From positions 1 to 12,053 of the forward strand of contig CAYFIR010000162.1 in assembly GCA_964343195.1 (NCBI GenBank): 12,053 bases of DNA, given 5' to 3'. Position 1 is the first letter of the stretch. Each line of letters starts with the position of its first letter. The translations under genes and the position numbers were made by a program. The notes beneath the pieces were generated by a model. It saw only the letters and a program-made list of their open reading frames with translations. It had not been told where the DNA came from and did not search any database. Source of the stretch: CAYVAP01 sp964343195. GTDB taxonomy: Bacteria; Bacteroidota; Bacteroidia; J057. Shown here in pieces: positions 1 to 6,535 of this stretch.

Positions 1-55
1 CTATCGAGTTTCTGCCTAAAATCAGTTGAGTAAAACCCGAAACTCACGTTAAATA

Positions 56-89
56 GAAGCGGCCTTTCCTGGATTGGAAAGGCCGCTTC
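56..89. terminator. Strong hairpin, probable (bidirectional) terminator
   Basis: A perfect 14-bp inverted repeat (gaagcggcctttcc / ggaaaggccgcttc) encloses the 6-base loop tggatt. On the plus strand it is followed by atcgctttt and an A-run; on the minus strand by tatttaac. Neither side has a classic long T-run, but the stem is long and GC-rich. It lies between the end of the minus-strand small lipoprotein gene and whatever gene ends left of the window, so it probably stops transcription from one or both sides. Confidence 0.75.
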
Positions 90-115
90 ATCGCTTTTAA
101 AAAAGTTTTCCGGTT

Positions 116-283
116 CTAGAATTCGCAGCTACAGGTGTCGTAATTATACTCCCCACCTTCCAGGTGGCACACCTGGATTTCTTCCGAAGGGGGGATGCAC
201 TCCCCACACTGGCAGGCAGGAAACAGGAGCAGACCAGTCAGGGCAAGGGCTAGAGTCCAGGGACCGAGATTTTTGATTTTCAT
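116..283 (-). CDS. Small cysteine-rich lipoprotein, function unknown
   Basis: This 55-residue protein starts MKIKNLGPW, has a hydrophobic core (residues 9-21) and reaches a lipobox-like LLFPAC, with Cys24 as the likely lipidated residue. The mature part is about 30 residues with six cysteines (24, 26, 29, 39, 51, 53). It ends in a C-x(4)-GG-x-Y-x(4)-C-x-C pattern that resembles small disulfide-rich motifs in secreted proteins. I chose the ATG at 283 because it places a normal signal peptide at the N-terminus. The frame stays open upstream to 337, but those extra 18 residues do not look like part of an export signal. No strong ribosome binding site is visible. The mature tail is too short for an enzyme, and a disulfide-stabilised surface peptide is a guess. 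The position -3 Phe and -2 Pro make the lipobox imperfect, though Bacteroidota lipoboxes vary. The gene is monocistronic between a hairpin and the pckA terminator. Confidence 0.6.
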   Translation of the reverse strand: MKIKNLGPWTLALALTGLLLFPACQCGECIPPSEEIQVCHLEGGEYNYDTCSCEF

Positions 284-469
284 CTTGAGAGTTGGTTGGA
301 TGAAGGTTGTTGATAGATAGACAGAGGGACAGGTCACCTGATTGGACGAATGGACCTGAAAAACTGCATCCTGACAACTGATCTTTTTGAGAAAATTTTC
401 GTGAGAAATGGGGCAAGTCCTATGATCTCAATATTCCACGATCTCAAAAGCTCTTCCTCCTCCCCTCAA

Positions 470-500
470 AAACAAAACCCCCGCGCTTCTCGCGCGGGAG
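470..500 (-). terminator. Intrinsic terminator of pckA
   Basis: On the minus strand a 7-bp GC stem (cccgcgc / gcgcggg, positions 480-486 and 492-498, loop of 5) is followed by GGGGTTTTGTTTTTG. This is the classic GC hairpin plus T-rich tract and lies about 50 bases after the pckA stop codon. The plus strand has no T-run after the stem, so the signal is directional. Confidence 0.88.
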
Positions 501-547
501 CCTTCAAATACCCTAACTTACTCTAAAATCACGCTTTACGCTTAACT

Positions 548-2167
548 CTATGCGTTTACCGTAGTCTTGGGGGCACCTGCCATGATTTCCTCATTGGCGT
601 ACTCCTCAAACTGCTTGAAGTTCTCGACGAAGGACTTAGCCAGTTTGGCAGCCTGTGCGTCGTAAGCAGCCTTGTCAGCCCATGTATCGCGTGGATTCAG
701 CACCTCAGCAGGCACATTGGGCACAGTCTGTGGTACCATCACCCCAAATACAGGGTGAGCTGCGAACTCTACATCGTCGAGCTTGCCTTCAAGAGCAGCT
801 GTAATCATGGCACGGGTGTAAGGCAGCTTCATCCGACTACCTACGCCGTAGGGACCTCCAGTCCAGCCGGTGTTAATCAGCCAGATGTTCACATCGTTTT
901 CTACCATCTTCTTACCCAGCAACTCCGCGTAAACGGTAGGATGCTGAGGCATGAACGGAGCACCAAAGCAGGCAGAGAAAGCTGCAACAGGGTCTTTTAC
1001 GCCCATTTCAGTACCAGCAACCTTGGCAGTGTAACCGCTAATGAAGTGGTACATAGCCTGTCCCTTGGTCAGTTTGCTGATCGGAGGCAATACCCCGTAG
1101 GCATCAGCGGTCAGGAAGAAGATGTTCTTGGGAATGCTGCCCCGTGATGGGATCACAGCATTGGGAATATGGTGGATTGGGTAAGATACCCGAGTGTTCT
1201 GGGTTACAGAGCAATCCTCGAAGTTTACCTGGGTGGTACCTGGGAAGAAACGGGTGTTTTCCAGCAGGGCACCAAACTTGATCGCGCGGTAAATTTCAGG
1301 CTCTTTTTCTTCTGTCAGATCAATCACCTTGGCGTAGCAACCCCCTTCGAAGTTGAAAATTCCATTTTCGGACCATCCGTGCTCGTCATCACCGATCAGC
1401 AGACGATTTGGGTCGGCGGACAGGGTCGTTTTACCTGTACCAGACAGACCAAAGAAGACAGCCGTTTCCTCTCCATCCTGGCTCATGTTGGCGCTACAGT
1501 GCATGGGCAGTACGCCTTTCTGTGGCAACAGGAAGTTCAGTACGCCGAAGATGCCCTTCTTGCTCTCCCCAGTGTAGCCAGTACCACCAATCAGGATGAC
1601 CTTGCGGGTAAAGTTGATCAGGGCAAAGTTTTGCTGACGGGTGCCGTCCTTTTCAGGAACAGCGTAGAATTCTGGGTCAGTGATGATGTGCCAGTCAGGC
1701 TCAAATGCTGCCAGTTCTTCCTCAGAGGGACGCAGGAACATGTTGTGACAGAACAGGTTGTGAGCGGCGAGGGTATCCACGATACGGATATTCAGGCGGT
1801 GCTCAGGATCTGCTGCGGCATAGGCATCGCGTACATAAACCTTTTTGCGGCTCAGGTTTTTCATCATGCGATCATACAGATCGTCAAACTTGTCCGCCGG
1901 AAACGGTTTGTTGATGTCGCCCCACCATACCTGATCTTTGGTCAGGTCGTCTTCTACAATAAACCGGTCCTTGGGTGCTCGACCGGTAAATCGTCCGGTA
2001 TCGAACATCAGCGCGCCGGTGTTGGTCAGCGTACCTTCATGGTTAATGATAGCTTCTCCGATTAACTGAGCTGGGGTAAGATCCCAGTATAGTCCGCGAC
2101 AGTCTTTCAGGCCAATATCTACAAGGCCCTGGGTTACGTTCTTAAGGTGTGTGGTTGATCGAGTCAT
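548..2167 (-). CDS. pckA: Phosphoenolpyruvate carboxykinase (ATP)
   Basis: This enzyme converts oxaloacetate and ATP to phosphoenolpyruvate, CO2 and ADP in the cytosol, the first committed step of gluconeogenesis. With the ATG at 2167 the protein is 539 residues, matching the usual 530-540 of the ATP-dependent family. Visible landmarks are FTGRAPKD (oxaloacetate-binding Arg63), the GESKKG stretch with Lys203 and Lys204, the metal-binding His223 in MHCSAN, the P-loop GLSGTGKTTLS (240-250), the metal/ATP-binding GDDEHGW (259-265), and NTRVSYPI with the conserved active-site Arg. The start at 2167 is preceded by GAGGAA six bases away. An in-frame ATG at 2239, with AGGAGG nine bases upstream, would add 24 unconserved residues; I prefer 2167 for length and homology. 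The gene is transcribed away from the dehydratase gene and ends at a clear terminator. The start overlaps the stop of a small upstream frame. Confidence 0.97.
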   Translation of the reverse strand: MTRSTTHLKNVTQGLVDIGLKDCRGLYWDLTPAQLIGEAIINHEGTLTNTGALMFDTGRFTGRAPKDRFIVEDDLTKDQVWWGDINKPFPADKFDDLYDRMMKNLSRKKVYVRDAYAAADPEHRLNIRIVDTLAAHNLFCHNMFLRPSEEELAAFEPDWHIITDPEFYAVPEKDGTRQQNFALINFTRKVILIGGTGYTGESKKGIFGVLNFLLPQKGVLPMHCSANMSQDGEETAVFFGLSGTGKTTLSADPNRLLIGDDEHGWSENGIFNFEGGCYAKVIDLTEEKEPEIYRAIKFGALLENTRFFPGTTQVNFEDCSVTQNTRVSYPIHHIPNAVIPSRGSIPKNIFFLTADAYGVLPPISKLTKGQAMYHFISGYTAKVAGTEMGVKDPVAAFSACFGAPFMPQHPTVYAELLGKKMVENDVNIWLINTGWTGGPYGVGSRMKLPYTRAMITAALEGKLDDVEFAAHPVFGVMVPQTVPNVPAEVLNPRDTWADKAAYDAQAAKLAKSFVENFKQFEEYANEEIMAGAPKTTVNA

Positions 2168-2244
2168 ATTGGTTCCTCGTTTGTGGGTGAATGGGTGATT
2201 ACGAGACCAAAAATGCCCTCTCTCTCCCCCTTTCCCCATGACAT
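2164..2244 (-). CDS. Candidate 26-residue leader peptide coupled to pckA
   Basis: This small frame begins ATG TCA TGG GGA AAG and encodes MSWGKGEREGIF followed by 14 more residues. It ends ATA TGA, where the TGA shares bases with the pckA ATG (ATGA overlap). An AGGAGG sequence (2249-2254) sits four bases before its ATG. Such sites are rare before other genes in this window. The 4-base stop-start overlap is the arrangement typical of translational coupling. The peptide resembles no family I know and has no run of a single amino acid that would mark a classical attenuator. The same AGGAGG could instead serve the in-frame pckA ATG at 2239, giving an extended carboxykinase. Its frame and Shine-Dalgarno sequence are seen directly; its translation is inferred. 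Confidence 0.4.
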   Translation of the reverse strand: MSWGKGEREGIFGLVITHSPTNEEPI

Positions 2245-2248
2245 TCGA

Positions 2249-2254
2249 CCTCCT
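2249..2254 (-). promoter_or_regulatory. Strong Shine-Dalgarno sequence AGGAGG upstream of pckA
   Basis: On the minus strand this is a full AGGAGG. It is 4 bases before the leader-frame ATG (2244) and 9 bases before an in-frame pckA ATG (2239). It is 81 bases away from the conserved pckA start at 2167, too far to serve that start directly. It therefore implies that translation begins upstream of the conserved enzyme in some form. Confidence 0.6.
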
Positions 2255-2259
2255 ATACA

Positions 2260-2273
2260 TTGACCTTAGTCAA
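2260..2273. promoter_or_regulatory. Palindrome TTGAC-ctta-GTCAA upstream of pckA
   Basis: A perfect 5-bp inverted repeat with a 4-base spacer lies just upstream of the AGGAGG site of the pckA leader. It could be an operator half-site pair for a dimeric regulator or a small hairpin in the pckA 5' untranslated region. I cannot tell which from sequence alone, and a 5-bp palindrome can occur by chance. Confidence 0.3.
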
Positions 2274-2500
2274 TATGAAGGGATGAGTGAGGTTTGTGGA
2301 GGACTGAAATGGCTATGGTAGCTGGTGTTTGTTGGTAACTTGGTAGCATTTGGGCTGTATCATTGGGAATAATGTAAAAATGTGATGTGGTATTTATGTT
2401 TTGCTTACACTTAATTACCCGGATAACTAATTGGGTATTTTTTCAGGAAAGTAGGATATTCATGCCTCGTAAATAAAAATGTGCTCAGTTGTCTGAAAAA

Positions 2501-3502
2501 ATGAGTCAAAACACCGAATTTTCTGCTCCTACTCTTGATGAAATCCGCTCTGCCCGGGAAAGACTCGGCGACCTGGTCCTCACGACTCCAGTTGTGCAGT
2601 GGAATTCTCTGAGGAAATCGGAGCTATTGGGAAATACCACAGTCCATGTAAAGCTGGAACTCTTGCAATATGGCGGCAGTTTTAAGCCGCGTGGGGCTCT
2701 CATGCAGATGTTTGACCTTGATCAGGAGACCCTCGCCAAAGGCGTTACGGCAGTCAGCGCGGGCAATCACGCCATTGCTGTCGGCTACGCTGCCAATGTG
2801 CTAGGCACCACGGCCAAGGTTGTCATGCCCAAGAGCGCCAATCCTTATCGTGTGGAGGCATGTAAAGCTCAGGGAACCGAGGTCGTCATCGTGGACGACG
2901 TTTCGGTGGCTTTTGATGAAGTCGACCGTATTCAACGGGAAGAAGGGCGGTTTTTCGTGCATCCCTTTGAGGGCTTCCAGACCGCGATGGGAACCGGAAC
3001 CTGTGGATTGGAATTCATTGAAGAAGTCCCCGACCTGGAGGCGGTGATCATTCCCATCGGTGGGGGAGGACTGGCGGCTGGTATTTCCGCTGCGATCAAG
3101 CAAACCAATCCCAATGTTCATGTATATGGCGTCGAGCCCACCGGGGCCGACAGCATGTCGCGCAGCTTTGCCAGTGGGCAACCTGAGCGCATTCCTTCGG
3201 TCCGTACGGTGGCAGACAGCCTGGGAGCGCCCTTCGCCATGCCATACAGCTTCAACCTCTGTCGGCAGTTTCTGGACCGCATTGTCCTAGTAGATGACCC
3301 AGAGTTGCGCAACACCATGCGCCTGATGTTCACCGAGCTCAAGCTCGCCGTAGAACCTGCCGGAGCTGCTGCTCTGGCCGCTTTGCTAGGCCCACTCCGG
3401 GAAGAACTTTCCGGCAAAAAAGTTGGCATCATCTGTTGTGGCTCCAATATTGACATTCGTAGCTTCTTTACCCTGGTCAGAGATAGTGAGGGGTGGGACT
3501 GA
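2501..3502 (+). CDS. PLP-dependent serine/threonine dehydratase family protein
   Basis: This 333-residue fold-type II PLP enzyme most likely deaminates threonine or serine to a 2-oxo acid; serine racemase or 3-hydroxyaspartate dehydratase activity is also possible. The Schiff-base lysine is Lys62 in GGSFKPRGA. The substrate loop is SAGNHA (86-91), and the phosphate-binding glycine loop is GGGGLAAG (187-194). Near the C-terminus CCGSNID (312-318) places Cys313 where many relatives have Ser at the PLP ring nitrogen; liver-type serine dehydratases also use Cys there. There is no C-terminal ACT domain, so isoleucine feedback control as in biosynthetic IlvA is not expected. A catabolic role supplying pyruvate or 2-oxobutyrate fits, but that is inference. 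I chose the ATG at 2501; a TTG at 2489 would add four residues. No Shine-Dalgarno sequence is visible. Confidence 0.9.
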   Translation: MSQNTEFSAPTLDEIRSARERLGDLVLTTPVVQWNSLRKSELLGNTTVHVKLELLQYGGSFKPRGALMQMFDLDQETLAKGVTAVSAGNHAIAVGYAANVLGTTAKVVMPKSANPYRVEACKAQGTEVVIVDDVSVAFDEVDRIQREEGRFFVHPFEGFQTAMGTGTCGLEFIEEVPDLEAVIIPIGGGGLAAGISAAIKQTNPNVHVYGVEPTGADSMSRSFASGQPERIPSVRTVADSLGAPFAMPYSFNLCRQFLDRIVLVDDPELRNTMRLMFTELKLAVEPAGAAALAALLGPLREELSGKKVGIICCGSNIDIRSFFTLVRDSEGWD

Positions 3503-3556
3503 GGAGAGATCGCTGCGCTGCGAGAAGTCAGATCACTTTGCTGCGAAAAGCGAGAC

Positions 3557-3576
3557 AAGAGATTAGCTCTCTTTTT
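3557..3576 (+). terminator. Weak hairpin plus T-run after the dehydratase gene
   Basis: A 6-bp stem (aagaga / tctctt) with loop ttagc runs directly into ttt. It lies 55 bases after the dehydratase stop. The stem is AT-rich and short, so termination may be partial and the flippase gene could still receive read-through. Confidence 0.4.
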
Positions 3577-3615
3577 CTGACCTCTGACAGTGAAACGGTC
3601 TGACTTCTGACTTCT
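3576..3615. repeat. Degenerate TCTGAC heptamer repeat before the flippase gene
   Basis: TCTGAC occurs at 3576, 3583, 3599 and 3606, that is, as two tandem pairs with 7-base period (TCTGACC-TCTGACA and TCTGACT-TCTGACT) separated by nine bases. The inverse (GTCAGA) occurs at 3527-3532, and a 10-base inverted repeat links agaagtcaga (3523-3532) with tctgacttct (3599-3608). The array ends a few bases before the flippase start codon. Confidence 0.55.
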
Positions 3616-3620
3616 TCTTT

Positions 3621-5096
3621 ATGCTAAAAAAACTCCTTTCCCAAACAGTCATCTACGGAGCTGGCCACATCCTGGCCAAGCTGCTCAACGTGCTGCTCAC
3701 GCCGTTGCTGACCGATGTGTCGGGATTTGAGAGGGCGGAGTATGGCATTTTCTCCGAATTTTACGCCTACGTCGCTTTCATCAACATCGTCCTGATTTTC
3801 GGGATGGAGACGACCTTCTTTCGCTTTGTGCGGGATGCCGACGATCCCAAAAAGGTCTACAACCAGGCGTTTGTTTGGGTGGGGCTGATGGGAGTGGCCT
3901 TTCTGGCGCTGATGCTACCGTTTCGGGATGTGGTGGCCGGGTGGCTGGGCTACGGCGACCAGGGGTATTGGCTGATGCTGCTGAGTGTGGTGATCTTCCT
4001 GGATGTGCTGGCGGCCATGCCACTGGCTCTGCTGCGACACAAGGGAATGCCGGGTCGCTATGCCCTGATTCTCATCGTGAATGTGGTCATCACCCTGACG
4101 CTCAACTTCATCTTCCTCATCGTGCTGGGCTGGCAGGACCTGACCTGGGTCTTTGTGGCCAATCTGTCCGCCTCGGCGGTGAAGTTCCTCCTGTCGCTGT
4201 GGGGCAACCTGCCTTCCTCTCTCAAGCTCGACCGCAGCACCCTGGGACCGATGCTCAACTATGCCTTCTTCATCATGATCGCAGGGTTTGCCGGCATCAT
4301 GAACGAGACCCTGGACCGGACCCTGCTGCCCAAGCTCTGGCCTGACGGGGCACTGTGGCACGGCAAGCCCCTGACCGGGAAAGAGTTGAACGGAATTTAC
4401 GGGGCCAATTACAAAGTCGCCATGCTGATACAACTGGCGATACAGGCTTTTCGCTATGCCGCAGAGCCATTCTTCTTTAAGGAAAGCAAGGAAAAAGACT
4501 CGCCTGAGACCTTCGCTCGAGTCTTCCATTACTTCGTGATCGCGGCCCTGTTAGGCTTTCTGGTGATTGGTTCCTTTGCCCGCGAACTGGTTACTTTTGA
4601 GTGGTTTGGGCTGTTTACCTTTATTGGGGAAGATTACTGGGTAGGGCTGGAAGTCGTCCCCATCCTGCTGTTGGCCTACGTCTTTGCAGGAGCCTACCTC
4701 AACCTGTCGATCTGGTTCAAGATCACCAAGCAGGTGCGCTTCGCCATCCTGTTTACCGGGACTGGCGCGCTGATCACCATCCTCGGCAACGTCCTCTTCA
4801 TCCCCGAATACGGCTACCTCGCCTCCGGCTGGGCAACGCTCGTCTGCTATGTGGTGATGTGCGTCATGGTCTATTTCGTCGGGCAGCGTTATTACCCGAT
4901 TCCCTACCGGATGACCCGCATCATGCTCTACGGCGTACTCTTCATCGGCTTGTACCTGATTAACCGCAGCATCGGACCCGCACAGGGCTACTGGGTTGCT
5001 TTTGCGGTCAAAGCGCTGCTTTGCCTCGTCGGCATCGGCGCGATCGTGGTGGGCGAGAAGTGGTTTTCGGTGTTTGGGAAAAAACAGCAGGAATAG
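3621..5096 (+). CDS. Polysaccharide/lipid-linked oligosaccharide flippase (Wzx/MOP-like)
   Basis: A 491-residue inner-membrane protein made almost entirely of hydrophobic segments, about 12-14 of them. The N-terminus (LSQTVIYGAGHILAKLLNVL) has the start typical of the MOP-superfamily polysaccharide exporters, followed by YGIFSEFYAYVAFINIVLIF and GMETTFFRFV, a pattern seen in Bacteroidota lipopolysaccharide biosynthesis flippases. A polar central section (about 228-300, NETLDRTLLPKLW to FKESKEKDSPETF) joins two bundles, and the C-terminus is charged (KKQQE). Length is normal for the family. It probably flips undecaprenyl- or other lipid-linked sugars to the periplasmic side for surface polysaccharide or glycan assembly. 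No glycosyltransferase genes are adjacent, so its substrate cannot be judged from context. The ATG at 3621 has no Shine-Dalgarno sequence but is the first start consistent with the family N-terminus. Confidence 0.88.
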   Translation: MLKKLLSQTVIYGAGHILAKLLNVLLTPLLTDVSGFERAEYGIFSEFYAYVAFINIVLIFGMETTFFRFVRDADDPKKVYNQAFVWVGLMGVAFLALMLPFRDVVAGWLGYGDQGYWLMLLSVVIFLDVLAAMPLALLRHKGMPGRYALILIVNVVITLTLNFIFLIVLGWQDLTWVFVANLSASAVKFLLSLWGNLPSSLKLDRSTLGPMLNYAFFIMIAGFAGIMNETLDRTLLPKLWPDGALWHGKPLTGKELNGIYGANYKVAMLIQLAIQAFRYAAEPFFFKESKEKDSPETFARVFHYFVIAALLGFLVIGSFARELVTFEWFGLFTFIGEDYWVGLEVVPILLLAYVFAGAYLNLSIWFKITKQVRFAILFTGTGALITILGNVLFIPEYGYLASGWATLVCYVVMCVMVYFVGQRYYPIPYRMTRIMLYGVLFIGLYLINRSIGPAQGYWVAFAVKALLCLVGIGAIVVGEKWFSVFGKKQQE

Positions 5097-5161
5097 ACCG
5101 AGGTGTTTTGGGAAGCGAAGGTTCCCTTTCTACGCTTGATGGTCTTCTTTCGAATTCGCTC

Positions 5162-5196
5162 CCCGATTCTACCGCTATGCGGCATCCACGATCGGG
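5162..5196. repeat. Two-stem inverted repeat between flippase and GyrI-like genes
   Basis: An outer 6-bp stem (cccgat 5162-5167 / atcggg 5191-5196) encloses an inner 4-bp stem (ccgc / gcgg, loop tat, 5172-5182). There is no T-run on either strand, so it is not a standard intrinsic terminator. It could be a transcript processing structure or a remnant of a palindromic intergenic repeat. Confidence 0.35.
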
Positions 5197-5229
5197 ATCT
5201 TCGACAGTACAAGTCTTAATCTTTCTACT

Positions 5230-5256
5230 CTTTCGCGGCCTTTGCGGTAAAAAAGT
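5230..5256. repeat. Short period-10 repeat before the GyrI-like gene
   Basis: The units TTTCGCGGCC and TTTGCGGTAA stand in tandem, followed by an A-run, just before the start of the downstream gene. Similar TTTGCGG-type strings recur in intergenic DNA of Bacteroidota in my recollection, so this is probably the end of such an intergenic repeat. Only two clear units are present. Confidence 0.4.
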
Positions 5257-5263
5257 GACTCTT

Positions 5264-5893
5264 ATGCAAAAACACGAATGGCGCAGGCAGGAAAAGCAGT
5301 TCTACCTGCCCAGGCGGAAGCCCGAGGTGATCGACCTCCCGGCTTTCAAATTTGCCGTGATCTCCGGTGAGGGCAATCCCAATGATGAATTCTTTGGCGA
5401 TTACATCACTGCGCTTTACTCGATTTCCTACCCGATCAAGATGACCGCCAAAAAGCTGGAGACAAAGCCTGCCGGTTATCAGGATTATACCGTTTATCCC
5501 CTGGAAGGAATCTGGAGTGTCAATGAAGAAGCCCAAAAGCGGAATGATGGGATTTTCAACAAAGATGACCTCACGTTTCGGCTCATGATCCGTCAGCCCG
5601 ACTTCGTGACCGAGGAATTTTTTGAGGAAATGCTGGCCCTTACCAAAAAGAAAAAGCCCCATCCGCTGCTGGATCAGCTTCGCTTTGAAACCATTACAGA
5701 CGGCAAGTGCGTGCAGATGCTACATGTCGGCAGCTACGACGATGAACCAGCGAGTTTCGCGCTCATAGAAGAATTTGCCACCGAGCAGGGGCTCACGCGC
5801 CTCAGTAAAGACCACCGGGAGATTTACCTGTCAGATTTTCGGAAGGTTCCGGTGGAGAAGCTGAAGACGGTACTGCGGTTTTGGGTGGAGTAA
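5264..5893 (+). CDS. GyrI-like small-molecule-binding domain protein
   Basis: A 209-residue soluble protein of the GyrI-like family (the SbmC/effector-binding fold that also occurs as the ligand domain of many MerR and AraC regulators). Family hallmarks are the N-terminal KHEWRRQEKQFYLP, the stretch EVIDLPAFKFAVISGEGNPND (residues 21-41), LYSISYPIKM (51-60), YPLEGIW (78-84), FRLMIRQPDFVT (105-116), and the C-terminal HREIYLSDFRKV (184-195). It has no DNA-binding domain, so it acts as a stand-alone ligand binder; the ligand is unknown, and some relatives of this fold hydrolyse xenobiotic cyclopropanoids. I chose the ATG at 5264 because the family starts here; an open frame running back into the flippase gene (to 5021) is not part of the protein. 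It lies 167 bases after the flippase, so co-transcription is uncertain. Confidence 0.9.
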   Translation: MQKHEWRRQEKQFYLPRRKPEVIDLPAFKFAVISGEGNPNDEFFGDYITALYSISYPIKMTAKKLETKPAGYQDYTVYPLEGIWSVNEEAQKRNDGIFNKDDLTFRLMIRQPDFVTEEFFEEMLALTKKKKPHPLLDQLRFETITDGKCVQMLHVGSYDDEPASFALIEEFATEQGLTRLSKDHREIYLSDFRKVPVEKLKTVLRFWVE

Positions 5894-5974
5894 ATTTCGA
5901 CTCACTTACTTTAGTCATTTTGCCCTCTGATTGATTTTGGGTATTTGTTACACCAAACCAAAAATCAACCAGAC

Positions 5975-6535
5975 ATGAAGCAAATTCTTGTACCGCTGGT
6001 CTTATTGCTTGGCATCTGCTACCACACCGTTGCCCAGGATCAGGACGCTTCCAACCCTCAGGTTTCGCTTGGGGTCGGCTACTTCGGGGAATTGTTTACC
6101 CACCCCGGCATATCTCTGTTCGGAGAAGTGGATTTACCAGAGATATCCTGGCTAGTCCGAAGCAGTCTCGTGTACTACCGACATGCTGGCCATACCCACA
6201 ACGGGCTATTGTTGCCAGAACTTGCATGGCGAAAACAGGTCTTTCGACAGAGCTTTATGGAAGTTTCTGCCGGAGCGGGAGTGTTATTCCAGAGGCCAGA
6301 CGCGCCAGTTTGGGCCTATGCGGAAGACGGTAGTTTTCAGGAAGTAGCAGGCTGGCGAGCCTACTTTTCTCCGGCTATAGGAGCACGCATCGGTCGGTCC
6401 CTCTCGCTTTCAGGAGGTCAGGAGTTGCTGCCATCGCTTGGTGGACGGCTATTTTCCCTATACCCCTTCAATGACATGTGGTTGATGAGGGGGGCGATAG
6501 ATATTTCTCTCTCTGTTAAAATTTCAAAGCCATGA
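5975..6535 (+). CDS. Exported protein of unknown function, first gene of hydrolase/AraC cluster
   Basis: A 186-residue protein with a signal peptide (MKQILVPLVLLLGICYHTVAQ, cleavage after the AQ near residue 21). The mature part is rich in short alternating hydrophobic/aromatic stretches such as VSLGVGYFGELF, GISLFGEVDL, SSLVYYRHAG and MEVSAGAGVLFQ, which suggests antiparallel strands of a small outer-membrane barrel or a soluble periplasmic beta protein. I do not recognise a named family. The last residues alternate as in an edge strand (GAIDISLSVKISKP) but lack a terminal aromatic residue. The start is the ATG at 5975; a TTG at 5945 would add ten residues in front of the signal peptide. The stop overlaps the next gene's start by 4 bases (ATGA), so the two are probably translated together. 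Confidence 0.72.
   Translation: MKQILVPLVLLLGICYHTVAQDQDASNPQVSLGVGYFGELFTHPGISLFGEVDLPEISWLVRSSLVYYRHAGHTHNGLLLPELAWRKQVFRQSFMEVSAGAGVLFQRPDAPVWAYAEDGSFQEVAGWRAYFSPAIGARIGRSLSLSGGQELLPSLGGRLFSLYPFNDMWLMRGAIDISLSVKISKP

Larger units (their letters stand above)
2245..2500. other. Divergent intergenic region between pckA and the dehydratase
   Basis: The two flanking genes are transcribed away from each other, so both promoters should lie here. The sequence is AT-richer than the coding regions, especially from 2370 to 2480. I looked on both strands for the Bacteroidota promoter pattern (TTTG about 20 bases before TAnnTTTG) and found no convincing pair; tatgttttg at 2395-2403 is the closest -7-like element on the plus strand. 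Apart from the palindrome at 2260 and the Shine-Dalgarno site at 2249 I see no further structure. Confidence 0.5.

Noticed and set aside
755..1147. 130-residue plus-strand frame opposite the 3' part of pckA
   Set aside because: Antisense shadow with no family resemblance.
1169..2065. 298-residue open frame on the plus strand opposite pckA
   Set aside because: It is the antisense of a highly conserved gene, has no recognisable domain or start signal, and its openness follows from pckA codon use.
2395..2403. tatgttttg as a -7 promoter element of the dehydratase
   Set aside because: The spacing within TAnnTTTG is off by one and no TTTG lies about 20 bases upstream, so I did not call a promoter.
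3875..4345. 156-residue plus-strand frame overlapping the flippase in another frame
   Set aside because: Gly/Ala/Pro/His-rich out-of-frame translation of membrane codons, typical of a shadow.
3915..4529. 204-residue minus-strand frame inside the flippase gene
   Set aside because: Composition rich in Gln/His/Glu is the complement of hydrophobic codons; no domain, no promoter, no neighbouring gene on that strand.
5021..5263. Upstream extension of the GyrI-like gene into the flippase gene
   Set aside because: The 81 extra residues overlap the flippase end in another frame and cross the intergenic repeats, whereas the family begins at the ATG at 5264.
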